Source of the DNA: Alitta virens
Taxonomy: Eukaryota > Annelida > Polychaeta > Phyllodocida > Nereididae
Assembly (NCBI GenBank): GCA_932294295.1
Contig: OW028586.1
Span: forward strand, 8,027,701 to 8,091,700
Length of the DNA: 64,000 bases
Direction: 5' to 3'
The translations under genes were made by a program, and so were the position numbers. The notes below the pieces were generated by a model, which saw nothing but the letters and a program-made list of their open reading frames with translations, did not search any database and was not told the DNA's origin. Below, in pieces: positions 16,001-30,000 of this stretch; position 1 is the stretch's first letter, and every line of letters starts with the position of its first letter.

Positions 16001-18360
16001 TGCTCAACAAATTTCTGGTAGCTGGGTAGTTAGCTATCCTGTAAGCACCAATATTTGGTACCATTAAATAGCCAATAGGTAAAGCTATCTAATAAATACA
16101 CTACCAAATTTCTGCTATCATTCTATATACCCAGCTCCCAGACTTTTATGTGTCATTTTAAACCAAAAAAGTTAACTTTGCTCAACAAATTTCTGGTAGC
16201 TGGGTAGTTAACTATTCAGTAAGCACACATATATGGTACTATTAAATAGCCAATGGTTACAGCTATCTAAGAAATACACTACCAAACTTCTGCTATCATT
16301 CTATATACCCAGCTCCCAGACTTGTATGTGTCATTTTCCACAAAATATTTTAACTGCTCAACAAATTTCTGGTAGCTGGGTAGTTAGCTATCAAGTATGC
16401 ACCAATATTTGGTACCATTAAATAGCCAATGAATAAGGGTATCTAATGAATACACTACCAAATTTCTGCTATCATTCTATATACCCAGCTCCCAGACCTT
16501 TATGTATCATTTTCAACCAAAAAAGGTAACTTTGCTCAACAAATTTCTGGTAGCTGGGTAGTTAGCTATCCAGTAAGCACCAATATTTGGTACCATTAAA
16601 TAGCCAATGAATAAGGCTATCTAATAAATACACTACCAAATTTATGCTATCATTCTATATACCCAGCTCCCAGACCTTTATGTATCATTTTCAACCAAAA
16701 AAGGTAACTTTGCTCAACAAATTTCTGGTAGCTGGGTAGTTAGCTATCCAGTATGCACCAATATTTGGTACCATTAAATAGCCAATGAATAAGGCAATCT
16801 AATGAATACACTACCAAATTTCTGCTATCATTCTATATACCCAGCTCCCAGACCTTTATGTATCATTTTCAACCAAAAAAGGTAACTTTGCTCAACAAAT
16901 TTCTGGTAGCTGGGTAGTTAGCTATCCAGTATGCACCAATATTTGGTACCATTAAATAGCCAATGAATAAGGCTATCTAATGAATACACTACCAAATTTC
17001 TGCTATCATTCTATATACCCAGCTCCCAGACCTTTATGTATCATTTTCAACCAAAAAAGGTAATTTTACTCAACAAATTTCTGGTAGCTGGGTAGTTAGC
17101 TATGCTGTAAGCACCAATATTTGGTACCATTAAATAGCCAATGAATAAGGCTATCTAATAAATACACTACCAAATGTATGCTATCATTCTATATACCCAG
17201 CTCCCAGACTTTTATGTGTCATTTTTCACAAAAAAGTAAACTTTGCTCAACAAATTTCTGGTAGCTGGGTAGTTAGCTATCCTGTAAGCACCAATATTTG
17301 GAACCATTAAATAGCCTATAGTTAAAGCTATCTAATAAATACACTACAAAATTTCTGCTATCATTCTATATACCCAGCTCCCAGACTTTTATGTGTCATT
17401 TTTCACAAAATATTTTAACTTTGCTCAACAAATTTCTGGTAGCTTAGTTAACTATTCAGTAAGCACAAATATTTGGTACTATTAAATAGCCAATGGTTAC
17501 AGCTATCTAATAAATACACTACCAAACTTCTGCTATCATTCTATATACCCAGCTCCCAGACTTGTATGTGTCATTTTCCACAAAATATTTTAACTGCTCA
17601 ACAAATTTCTGGTAGCTGGGTAGTTAGCTATCCAGTATGCACCAATATTTGGTACTATTAAATAGCCAATGAATAAGGCAATCTAATGAATACACTACCA
17701 AATTTCTGCTATCATTCTATATACCCAGCTCCCAGACCTTTATGTATCATTTTCAATTAAAAAAGGTAACTTTGCTCAACAAATTTCTGGTAGCTGGGTA
17801 GTTAGCTATCCAGTATGCACCAATATTTGGTACCATTAAATAGCCAATGAATAAGGCTATCTAATGAACACACTACCAAATTTCTGCTATCATTCTATAT
17901 ACCCAGCTCCCAGACCTTTATGTATCATTTTCAACCAAAAAAGGGAACTTTGCTCAACAAATGTCTGGTAGCTGGGTAGTTAGCTATCCAGTAAGCACCA
18001 ATATTTGGTACCATTAAATAACCAATGAATAAGGCTATCTAATAAATACACTACCAAATTTCTGCTATCATTCTATATACCCAGCTCCCAGACTTTTATG
18101 TGTCATTTTTCACAAAAAAGTTAACTTTGCTCAACAAATTTCTGGTAGCTGGGTAGTTAGCTATCCTGTAAGCACCAATATTTGGAACCATTAAATAGCC
18201 TATAGTTAAAGCTATCTAATTAATACACTACAAAATTTCTGCTATCATTCTATATACCCAGCTCCCAGACTTTTATGTGTCATTTTTCACAAAATATTTT
18301 AACTTTGCTCAACAAATTTCTGGTAGCTGGGTAGTTAACTATTCAGTAAGCACAAATATT
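16000..18360. repeat. Mixed satellite segment returning to A-B-C-(D)n units
   Basis: Between the four-mer domain and the 11-mer domain, equivalent points at 16233, 17473 and 18360 are 1240 and 887 bp apart (7 and 5 monomers). The monomers at about 16.8-17.7 kb match the first domain (AAAAGGTAATTTTACTC, AAAAAAGTAAAC), while those near 16.2 and 18.3 kb match the four-mer domain. The segment therefore looks like a junction made by recombination between the two domains. Confidence 0.7.
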
Positions 18361-21300
18361 TGGTACTATTAAATAGCCAATGGTTACAGCTATCTAAGAA
18401 ATACACTACCAAACTTCTGCTATCATTCTATATACCCAGCTCCCAGACTTGTATGTGTCATTTTCCACAAAATATTTTAACTGCTCAACAAATTTCTGGT
18501 AGCTGGGTAGTTAGCTATCCAGTATGCACCAATATTTGGTACCATTAAATAGCCAATGAATAAGGGTATCTAATGAATACACTACCAAATTTCTGCTATC
18601 ATTCTATATACCCAGCTCCCAGACCTTTATGTATCATTTTCAACCAAAAAAGGTAACTTTGCTCAACAAATTTCTGGTAGCTGGGTAGTTAGCTATCCAG
18701 TAAGCACCAATATTTGGTACCATTAAATAGCCAATGAATAAGGCTATCTAATAAATACACTACCAAATTTATGCTATCATTCTATATACCCAGCTCCCAG
18801 ACTTTTATGTGTCATTTTTCACAAAAAAGTTAACTTTGCTCAACAAATTTCTGGTAGCTGGGTAGTTAGCTATCCTGTAAGCACCAATATTTGGTACCAT
18901 TAAATAGCCAATAGTTAAAGCTATCTAATAAATACACTACCAAATTTCTGCTATCATTCTATATACCCAGCTCCCAGACTTTTATGTGTCATTTTAAACC
19001 AAAAAAGTTAACTTTGCTCAACAAATTTCTGGTAGCTCGTTAGTTAGCTATCTAATAAGCACCAATATTTGATACCATTAAATAGCCAATGAATAAGGCT
19101 ATCTAATAAATACACTACCAAATTTCTGCTATCATTCTATATACCCAGCTCCCAGACTTTTATGTGTCATTTTCCCCAAAATATTTTAACTTTGCTCAAC
19201 AAATTTCTGGTAGATCGGTAGTTAGCTATCCAGTATGCACCAATATTTGGTACCATTAAATAGCCTATAGTTACAGCTATCTAATAAATACACTTCTAAA
19301 TTTCTGCTATCAGTCTATATACCCAGCTCCCAGACTTGTATGTGTCATTTTCCACAAAATATTTTAACTTTGCTCAACAAATTTCTGGTAGCTGGGTAGT
19401 TAGCTATCCAGTATGCACCAATATTTGGTACCATTAAATAGCCAATCAATCAGTCTATCTCATAAATACACTACCAAATTTCTACTATCATTCTATATAC
19501 CCAGATCCCAGACTTTTATGTGTCATTTTCAACCAAAAAAGTTAACTTTGCTCAACAAATTTCTGGTAGCTGGGTAATTAGCTATCCAGTAAGCGCCAAT
19601 ATTTTGTACCATTAAATAGCCAATAGTTAAAGCTATCTAATAAATACACTACAAAATTTCTGCTATCATTCTATATACCCAGCTCCCAGACTTTTATGTG
19701 TCATTTTCAACCAAGATATTTTAAATTTGCTCAACAAATTTCTGGTAGCTGGGTAGTTAGCTATCCTGTAAGCACCAATATTTGGAACCATTAAATAGCC
19801 TATAGTTAAAGCTATCTAATAAATACACTACAAAATGTCTGCTATCATTCTATATACCCAGCTCCCAGACCTTTATGTATCATTTTCAACCAAAAAAGGT
19901 AACTTTGCTCAACAAATTTCTGGTAGCTGGGTAGTTAGCTATCCAGTAAGCACCAATATTTGGTACCATTAAATAGCCAATGAATAAGGCTATCTAATAA
20001 ATACACTACCAAATGTATGCTATCATTCTATATACCCAGCTCCCAGACTTTTATGTGTCATTTTTCACAAAAAAGTAAACTTTGCTCAACAAATTTCTGG
20101 TAGCTGGGTAGTTAGCTATCCAGTATGCACCAATATTTGGTACCATTAAATAACCAATGAATAAGGCTATCTAATAAATACACTACCAAATTTCTGCTAT
20201 CATTCTATATACCCAGCTCCCAGACTTTTATGTGTCATTTTTCACAAAAAAGTTAACTTTGCTCAACAAATTTCTGGTAGCTGGGTAGTTAGCTATCCTG
20301 TAAGCACCAATATTTGGAACCATTAAATAGCCTATAGTTAAAGCTATCTAATTAATACACTACAAAATTTCTGCTATCATTCTATATACCCAGCTCCCAG
20401 ACTTTTATGTGTCATTTTTCACAAAATATTTTAACTTTGCTCAACAAATTTCTGGTAGCTGGGTAGTTAACTATTCAGTAAGCACAAATATTTGGTACTA
20501 TTAAATAGCCAATGGTTACAGCTATCTAAGAAATACACTACCAAACTTCTGCTATCATTCTATATACCCAGCTCCCAGACTTGTATGTGTCATTTTCCAC
20601 AAAATATTTTAACTGCTCAACAAATTTCTGGTAGCTGGGTAGTTAGCTATCCAGTATGCACCAATATTTGGTACCATTAAATAGCCAATGAATAAGGGTA
20701 TCTAATGAATACACTACCAAATTTCTGCTATCATTCTATATACCCAGCTCCCAGACCTTTATGTATCATTTTCAACCAAAAAAGGTAACTTTGCTCAACA
20801 AATTTCTGGTAGCTGGGTAGTTAGCTATCCAGTAAGCACCAATATTCGGTACCATTAAATAGCCAATGAATAAGGCTATCTAATAAATACACTACCAAAT
20901 TTATGCTATCATTCTATATACCCAGCTCCCAGACTTTTATGTGTCATTTTTCACAAAAAAGTTAACTTTGCTCAACAAATTTCTGGTAGCTGGGTAGTTA
21001 GCTATCCTGTAAGCACCAATATTTGGTACCATTAAATAGCCAATAGGTAAAGCTATCTAATAAATACACTACCAAATTTCTGCTATCATTCTATATACCC
21101 AGCTCCCAGACTTTTATGTGTCATTTTAAACCAAAAAAGTTAACTTTGCTCAACAAATTTCTGGTAGCTCGTTAGTTAGCTATCTAATAAGCACCAATAT
21201 TTGATACCATTAAATAGCCAATGAATAAGGCTATCTAATAAATACACTACCAAATTTCTGCTATCATTCTATATACCCAGCTCCCAGACTTTTATGTGTC

Positions 21301-24300
21301 ATTTTCCCCAAAATATTTTAACTTTGCTCAACAAATTTCTGGTAGATCGGTAGTTAGCTATCCAGTATGCACCAATATTTGGTACCATTAAATAGCCTAT
21401 AGTTACAGCTATCTAATAAATACACTTCTAAATTTCTGCTATCAGTCTATATACCCAGCTCCCAGACTTGTATGTGTCATTTTCCACAAAATATTTTAAC
21501 TTTGCTCAACAAATTTCTGGTAGCTGGGTAGTTAGCTATCCAGTATGCACCAATATTTGGTACCATTAAATAGCCAATCAATCAGTCTATCTCATAAATA
21601 CACTACCAAATTTCTACTATCATTCTATATACCCAGATCCCAGACTTTTATGTGTCATTTTCAACCAAAAAAGTTAACTTTGCTCAACAAATTTCTGGTA
21701 GCTGGGTAATTAGCTATCCAGTAAGCGCCAATATTTCGTACCATTAAATAGCCAATAGTTAAAGCTATCTAATAAATACACTACAAAATTTCTGCTATCA
21801 TTCTATATACCCAGCTCCCAGACTTTTATGTGTCATTTTCAACCAAGATATTTTAAATTTGCTCAACAAATTTCTGGTAGCTGGGTAGTTAGCTATCCTG
21901 TAAGCACCAATATTTGGAACCATTAAATAGCCTATAGTTAAAGCTATCTAATAAATACACTACAAAATGTCTGCTATCATTCTATATACCCAGCTCCCAG
22001 ACCTTTATGTATCATTTTCAACCAAAAAAGGTAACTTTGCTCAACAAATTTCTGGTAGCTGGGTAGTTAGCTATCCAGTAAGCACCAATATTTGGTACCA
22101 TTAAATAGCCAATGAATAAGGCTATCTAATAAATACACTACCAAATGTATGCTATCATTCTATATACCCAGCTCCCAGACTTTTATGTGTCATTTTTCAC
22201 AAAAAAGTAAACTTTGCTCAACAAATTTCTGGTAGCTGGGTAGTTAGCTATCCTGTAAGCACCAATATTTGGAACCATTAAATAGCCTATAGTTAAAGCT
22301 ATCTAATAAATACACTACAAAATTTCTGCTATCATTCTATATACCCAGCTCCCAGACTTTTATGTGTCATTTTTCACAAAATATTTTAACTTTGCTCAGC
22401 AAATTTCTGGTAGCTTAGTTAACTATTCAGTAAGCACAAATATTTGGTACTATTAAATAGCCAATGGTTACAGCTATCTAATAAATACACTACCAAACTT
22501 CTGCTATCATTCTATATACCCAGCTCCCAGACTTGTATGTGTCATTTTCCACAAAATATTTTAACTGCTCAACAAATTTCTGGTAGCTGGGTAGTTAGCT
22601 ATCCAGTATGCACCAATATTTGGTACCATTAAATAGCCAATGAATAAGGCAATCTAATGAATACACTACCAAATTTCTGCTATCATTCTATATACCCAGC
22701 TCCCAGACCTTTATGTATCATTTTCAACCAAAAAAGGTAACTTTGCTCAACAAATTTCTGGTAGCTGGGTAGTTAGCTATCCAGTAAGCACCAATATTTG
22801 GTACCATTAAATAGCCAATGAATAAGGCTATCTAATAAATACACTACCAAATTTATGCTATCATTCTATATACCCAGCTCCCAGACTTTTATGTGTCATT
22901 TTTCACAAAAAAGTTAACTTTGCTCAACAAATTTCTGGTAGCTGGGTAGTTAGCTATCCTGTAAGCACCAATATTTGGTACCATTAAATAGCCAATAGTT
23001 AAAGCTATCTAATAAATACACTACCAAATGTATGCTATCATTCTATATACCCAGCTCCCAGACTTTTATGTGTCATTTTTCACAAAAAAGTAAACTTTGC
23101 TCAACAAATTTCTGGTAGCTGGGTAGTTAGCTATCCTGTAAGCACCAATATTTGGAACCATTAAATAGCCTATAGTTAAAGCTATCTAATAAATACACTA
23201 CAAAATTTCTGCTATCATTCTATATACCCAGCTCCCAGACTTTTATGTGTCATTTTCCCCAAAATATTTTAACTTTGCTCAACAAATTTCTGGTAGCTTA
23301 GTTAACTATTCAGTAAGCACAAATATTTGGTACTATTAAATAGCCAATGGTTACAGCTATCTAATAAATACACTTCTAAATTTCTGCTATCAGTCTATAT
23401 ACCCAGCTCCCAGACTTGTATGTGTCATTTTCCACAAAATATTTTAACTTTGCTCAACAAATTTCTGGTAGCTGGGTAGTTAGCTATCCAGTATGCACCA
23501 ATATTTGGTACCATTAAATAGCCAATCAATCAGTCTATCTCATAAATACACTACCAAATTTCTACTATCATTCTATATACCCAGATCCCAGACTTTTATG
23601 TGTCATTTTCAACCAAAAAAGTTAACTTTGCTCAACAAATTTCTGGTAGCTGGGTAATTAGCTATCCAGTAAGCGCCAATATTTCGTACCATTAAATAGC
23701 CAATAGTTAAAGCTATCTAATAAATACACTACAAAATTTCTGCTATCATTCTATATACCCAGCTCCCAGACTTTTATGTGTCATTTTCAACCAAGATATT
23801 TTAAATTTGCTCAACAAATTTCTGGTAGCTGGGTAGTTAGCTATCCTGTAAGCACCAATATTTGGAACCATTAAATAGCCTATAGTTAAAGCTATCTAAT
23901 AAATACACTACAAAATGTCTGCTATCATTCTATATACCCAGCTCCCAGACCTTTATGTATCATTTTCAACCAAAAAAGGTAACTTTGCTCAACAAATTTC
24001 TGGTAGCTGGGTAGTTAGCTATCCAGTAAGCACCAATATTTGGTACCATTAAATAGCCAATGAATAAGGCTATCTAATAAATACACTACCAAATGTATGC
24101 TATCATTCTATATACCCAGCTCCCAGACTTTTATGTGTCATTTTTCACAAAAAAGTAAACTTTGCTCAACAAATTTCTGGTAGCTGGGTAGTTAGCTATC
24201 CTGTAAGCACCAATATTTGGAACCATTAAATAGCCTATAGTTAAAGCTATCTAATAAATACACTACAAAATTTCTGCTATCATTCTATATACCCAGCTCC

Positions 24301-27000
24301 CAGACTTTTATGTGTCATTTTTCACAAAATATTTTAACTTTGCTCAGCAAATTTCTGGTAGCTTAGTTAACTATTCAGTAAGCACAAATATTTGGTACTA
24401 TTAAATAGCCAATGGTTACAGCTATCTAATAAATACACTACCAAACTTCTGCTATCATTCTATATACCCAGCTCCCAGACTTGTATGTGTCATTTTCCAC
24501 AAAATATTTTAACTGCTCAACAAATTTCTGGTAGCTGGGTAGTTAGCTATCCAGTATGCACCAATATTTGGTACCATTAAATAGCCAATGAATAAGGCAA
24601 TCTAATGAATACACTACCAAATTTCTGCTATCATTCTATATACCCAGCTCCCAGACCTTTATGTATCATTTTCAACCAAAAAAGGTAACTTTGCTCAACA
24701 AATTTCTGGTAGCTGGGTAGTTAGCTATCCAGTAAGCACCAATATTTGGTACCATTAAATAGCCAATGAATAAGGCTATCTAATAAATACACTACCAAAT
24801 TTATGCTATCATTCTATATACCCAGCTCCCAGACTTTTATGTGTCATTTTTCACAAAAAAGTTAACTTTGCTCAACAAATTTCTGGTAGCTGGGTAGTTA
24901 GCTATCCTGTAAGCACCAATATTTGGTACCATTAAATAGCCAATAGTTAAAGCTATCTAATAAATACACTACCAAATTTCTGCTATCATTCTATATACCC
25001 AGCTCCCAGACTTTTATGTGTCATTTTAAACCAAAAAAGTTAACTTTGCTCAACAAATTTCTGGTAGCTCGTTAGTTAGCTATCTAATAAGCACCAATAT
25101 TTGATACCATTAAATAGCCAATGAATAAGGCTATCTAATAAATACACTACCAAATTTCTGCTATCATTCTATATACCCAGCTCCCAGACTTTTATGTGTC
25201 ATTTTCCCCAAAATATTTTAACTTTGCTCAACAAATTTCTGGTAGATCGGTAGTTAGCTATCCAGTATGCACCAATATTTGGTACCATTAAATAGCCTAT
25301 AGTTACAGCTATCTAATAAATACACTTCTAAATTTCTGCTATCAGTCTATATACCCAGCTCCCAGACTTGTATGTGTCATTTTCCACAAAATATTTTAAC
25401 TTTGCTCAACAAATTTCTGGTAGCTGGATAGTTAGCTATCCAGTATGCACCAATATTTGGTACCATTAAATAGCCAATCAATCAGTCTATCTCATAAATA
25501 CACTACCAAATTTCTACTATCATTCTATATACCCAGATCCCAGACTTTTATGTGTCATTTTCAACCAAAAAAGATAACTTTGCTCAACAAATTTCTGGTA
25601 GCTGGGTAATTAGCTATCCAGTAAGCGCCAATATTTCGTACCATTAAATAGCCAATAGTTAAAGCTATCTAATAAATACACTACAAAATTTCTGCTATCA
25701 TTCTATATACCCAGCTCCCAGACTTTTATGTGTCATTTTCAACCAAGATATTTTAAATTTGCTCAACAAATTTCTGGTAGCTGGGTAGTTAGCTATCCTG
25801 TAAGCACCAATATTTGGAACCATTAAATAGCCTATAGTTAAAGCTATCTAATAAATACACTACAAAATGTCTGCTATCATTCTATATACCCAGCTCCCAG
25901 ACCTTTATGTATCATTTTCAACCAAAAAAGGTAACTTTGCTCAACAAATTTCTGGTAGCTGGGTAGTTAGCTATCCAGTAAGCACCAATATTTGGTACCA
26001 TTAAATAGCCAATGAATAAGGCTATCTACTAAATACACTACCAAATGTATGCTATCATTCTATATACCCAGCTCCCAGACTTTTATGTGTCATTTTTCAC
26101 AAAAAAGTAAACTTTGCTCAACAAATTTCTGGTAGCTGGGTAGTTAGCTATCCTGTAAGCACCAATATTTGTAACCATTAAATAGCCTATAGTTAAAGCT
26201 ATCTAATAAATACACTACAAAATTTCTGCTATCATTCTATATACCCAGCTCCCAGACTTTTATGTGTCATTTTTCACAAAATATTTTAACTTTGCTCAAC
26301 AAATTTCTGGTAGCTTAGTTAACTATTCAGTAAGCACAAATATTTGGTACTATTAAATAGCCAATGGTTACAGCTATCTAATAAATACACTACCAAACTT
26401 CTGCTATCATTCTATATACCCAGCTCCCAGACTTGTATGTGTCATTTTCCACAAAATATTTTAACTGCTCAACAAATTTCTGGTAGCTGGGTAGTTAGCT
26501 ATCCAGTATGCACCAATATTTGGTACCATTAAATAGCCAATGAATAAGGCAATCTAATGAATACACTACCAAATTTCTGCTATCATTCTATATACCCAGC
26601 TCCCAGACCTTTATGTATCATTTTCAACCAAAAAAGGTAACTTTGCTCAACAAATTTCTGGTAGCTGGGTAGTTAGCTATCCAGTATGCACCAATATTTG
26701 GTACCATTAAATAGCCAATGAATAAGGCTATCTAATGAATACACTACCAAATTTCTGCTATCATTCTATATACCCAGCTCCCAGACCTTTATGTATCATT
26801 TTCAACCAAAAAAGGGAACTTTGCTCAACAAATGTCTGGTAGCTGGGTAGTTAGCTATCCAGTAAGCACCAATATTTGGTACCATTAAATAACCAATGAA
26901 TAAGGCTATCTAATAAATACACTACCAAATTTCTGCTATCATTCTATATACCCAGCTCCCAGACTTTTATGTGTCATTTTTCACAAAAAAGTTAACTTTG
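18361..27000. repeat. ~1,950-bp eleven-mer higher-order domain
   Basis: Equivalent points at 20492, 22444, 24392 and 26344 are 1952, 1948 and 1952 bp apart (11 monomers); the preceding interval 18360-20492 is 2132 bp (12 monomers). The unit contains diagnostic variant monomers: GGTAGATCGGTAG, CTCGTTAGTTAGCTATC, CAATCAATCAGTCTATCTC, ACCCAGATCCCAGAC, AAGCGCCAATATTTCG and CAACCAAGATATTTTAAATTTG. The copy at about 22.4-24.4 kb lacks the CTCGTTAG monomer and carries A/B-type monomers at 23.03-23.37 kb instead. Confidence 0.85.
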
Positions 27001-30000
27001 CTCAACAAATTTCTGGTAGATCGGTAGTTAGCTATCCAGTATGCACCAATATTTGGTACCATTAAATAGCCTATAGTTACAGCTATCTAATAAATACACT
27101 TCTAAATTTCTGCTATCAGTCTATATACCCAGCTCCTAGACTTGTATGTGTCATTTTCCACAAAATATTTTAACTTTGCTCAACAAATTTCTGGTAGCTG
27201 GGTAGTTAGCTATCCAGTATGCACCAATATTTGGTACCATTAAATAGCCAATGAATCAGTCTATCTCATAAATACACTACCAAATTTCTACTATCATTCT
27301 ATATACCCAGATCCCAGACTTTTATGTGTCATTTTCAACCAAAAAAGTTAACTTTGCTCAACAAATTTCTGGTAGCTGGGTAATTAGCTATCCAGTAAGT
27401 GCCAATATTTCGTACCATTAAATAGCCGATAGTTAAAGCTATCTAATAAATACACTACCAAATTTCTGCTATCATTCTATATACCCAGCTCCCAGACTTT
27501 TATGTGTCATTTTCAACCAAGATATTTTAAATTTGCTCAACAAATTTCTGGTAGCTGGGTAGTTAGCTATCCTGTAAGCACCAATATTTGGAACCATTAA
27601 ATAGCCTATAGTTAAAGCTATCTAATACATACACTACAAAATGTCTGCTATCATTCTATATACCCAGCTCCCAGACTTTTATGTGTCATTTTTCACAAAA
27701 TATTTTAACTTTGCTCAACAAATTTCTGGTAGCTGGGTAGTTAACTATTCAGTAAGCACAAGTATTTGGTACTATTAAATAGCCAATGGTTACAGCTATC
27801 TAATAAATACACTACCAAACTTCTGCTATCATTCTATATACCCAGCTCCCAGACTTGTATGTGTCATTTTCCACAAAATATTTTAACTGCTCAACAAATT
27901 TCTGGTAGCTGGGTAGTTAGCTATCCAGTATGGACCAATATTTGGTACCATTAAATAGCCAATGAATAAGGGTATCTAATGAATACACTACCAAATTTCT
28001 GCTATCATTCTATATACCCAGCTCCCAGACCTTTATGTATCATTTTCAACCAAAAAAGGTAACTTTGCTCAACAAATTTCTGGTAGCTGGGTAGCTAGCT
28101 ATCCAGTAAGCACCAATATTTGGTACCATTAAATAGCCAATGAATAAGGCTATCTAATAAATACACTACCAAATTTATGCTATCATTCTATATACCCAGC
28201 TCCCAGACTTTTATGTGTCATTTTTCACAAAAAAGTTAACTTTGCTCAACATATTTCTGGTAGCTGGGTAGTTAGCTATCCTGTAAGCACCAATATTTGG
28301 TACCATTAAATAGCCAATGAATAAGGCTATCTAATAAATACACTACCAAATTTATGCTATCATTCTATATACCCAGCTCCCACACTTTTATGTGTCATTT
28401 TTCACAAAAAAGTTAACTTTGCTCAACAAATTTCTGGTAGCTGGGTAGTTAGCTATCCTGTAAGCACCAATATTTGGAACCATTAAATAGCCTATAGTTA
28501 AAGCTATCTAATAAATACACTACAAAATTTCTGCTATCATTCTATATACCCAGCTCCCAGACTTTTATGTGTCATTTTTCACAAAATATTTTAACTTTGC
28601 TCAACAAATTTCTGGTAGCTGGGTAGTTAACTATTCAGTAAGCACAAATATTTGGTACTATTAAATAGCCAATGGTTACAGCTATCTAATAAATACACTA
28701 CCAAACTTCTGCTATCATTCTATATACCCAGCTCCCAGACTTTTATGTGTCATTTTCCACAAAATATTTTAACTTTGCTCAACAAATTTCTGGTAGCTGG
28801 GTAGTTAGCTATCCAGTATGCACCAATATTTTGTACCATTAAATAGCCAATGAATCAGTCTATCTCATAAATACACTACCAAATTTCTACTATCATTCTA
28901 TATACCCAGATCCCAGACTTTTATGTGTCATTTTCAACCAAAAAAGTTAACTTTGCTCAACAAATTTCTGGTAGCTGGGTAGTTAGCTATCCAGTAAGCG
29001 CCAATATTTGGTACCATTAAATAGCCAATAGTTAAAGCTATCTAATAAATACACTACCAAATTTCTGCTATCATTCTATATACCCAGCTCCCAGACTTTT
29101 ATGTGTCATTTTCAACCAAGATATTTTAAATTTGCTCAACAAATTTCTGGTAGCTGGTTAGTTAGCTATCTAATTAGCACCAATATTTGGTATCATTAAA
29201 TAGCCAATGAATAAGGCTATCTAATAAATACACTACCAAATTTCTGCTATCATTCTATATACCCAGCTCCCAGACTTTTATGTGTCATTTTCCACAAAAT
29301 ATTTTAAATTTGCTCAACAAATTTCTGGTAGCTCGTTAGTTATCTATCTAATAAGCACCAATATTTGATACCATTAAATAGCCAATGAATAAGGCTATCT
29401 AATGAATACACTACCAAATTTCTGCTATCATTCTATATACCAGCTCCCAGACTTATATGTATCATTTTTAACCAAAAAAGGTAACTTTGCTCAACAAATT
29501 TCTGGTAGCTGGGTAGTTAGCTATCCAGTAAGCACCAATATTTGGTACCATTAAATAGCCAATGAATAAGGTTATCTAATAAATACACTACCAAATTTCT
29601 GCTATCATTGTATATACCCAGCTCCCAGACTTTTATGTGTCATTTTCCACAAAATATTTTAAATTTGCTCAACAAATTTCTGGTAGCTGGTTAGTTAGCT
29701 ATCTAATAAGCACCAATATTTGGTACCATCAAATAGCCAATGAATAAGGCTATCTAATGAATACACTACCAAATTTCTGCTATCATTCTATATACCCAGC
29801 TCCCAGACTTTTATGTATCATTTTCAACCAAAAAAGGTAACTTTCCCCAACAAATGTCTGGTAGCTGGGTAGTTAGCTATCCAGTTAGCGCTAATATTTG
29901 GTACCATTAAATAGCCAATAGTTAAAGCTATCTAATAAATACACTACCAAATTTCTGCTATCATTCTATATACCCAGCTCCCAGACTTTTATGTGTCATT

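Noticed and set aside
283..27954. Twenty-two near-identical 62-codon plus-strand frames within the satellite
   Set aside because: They occur at every B/C monomer junction, have no signal or domain, and their conservation is explained by homogenisation of the repeat.
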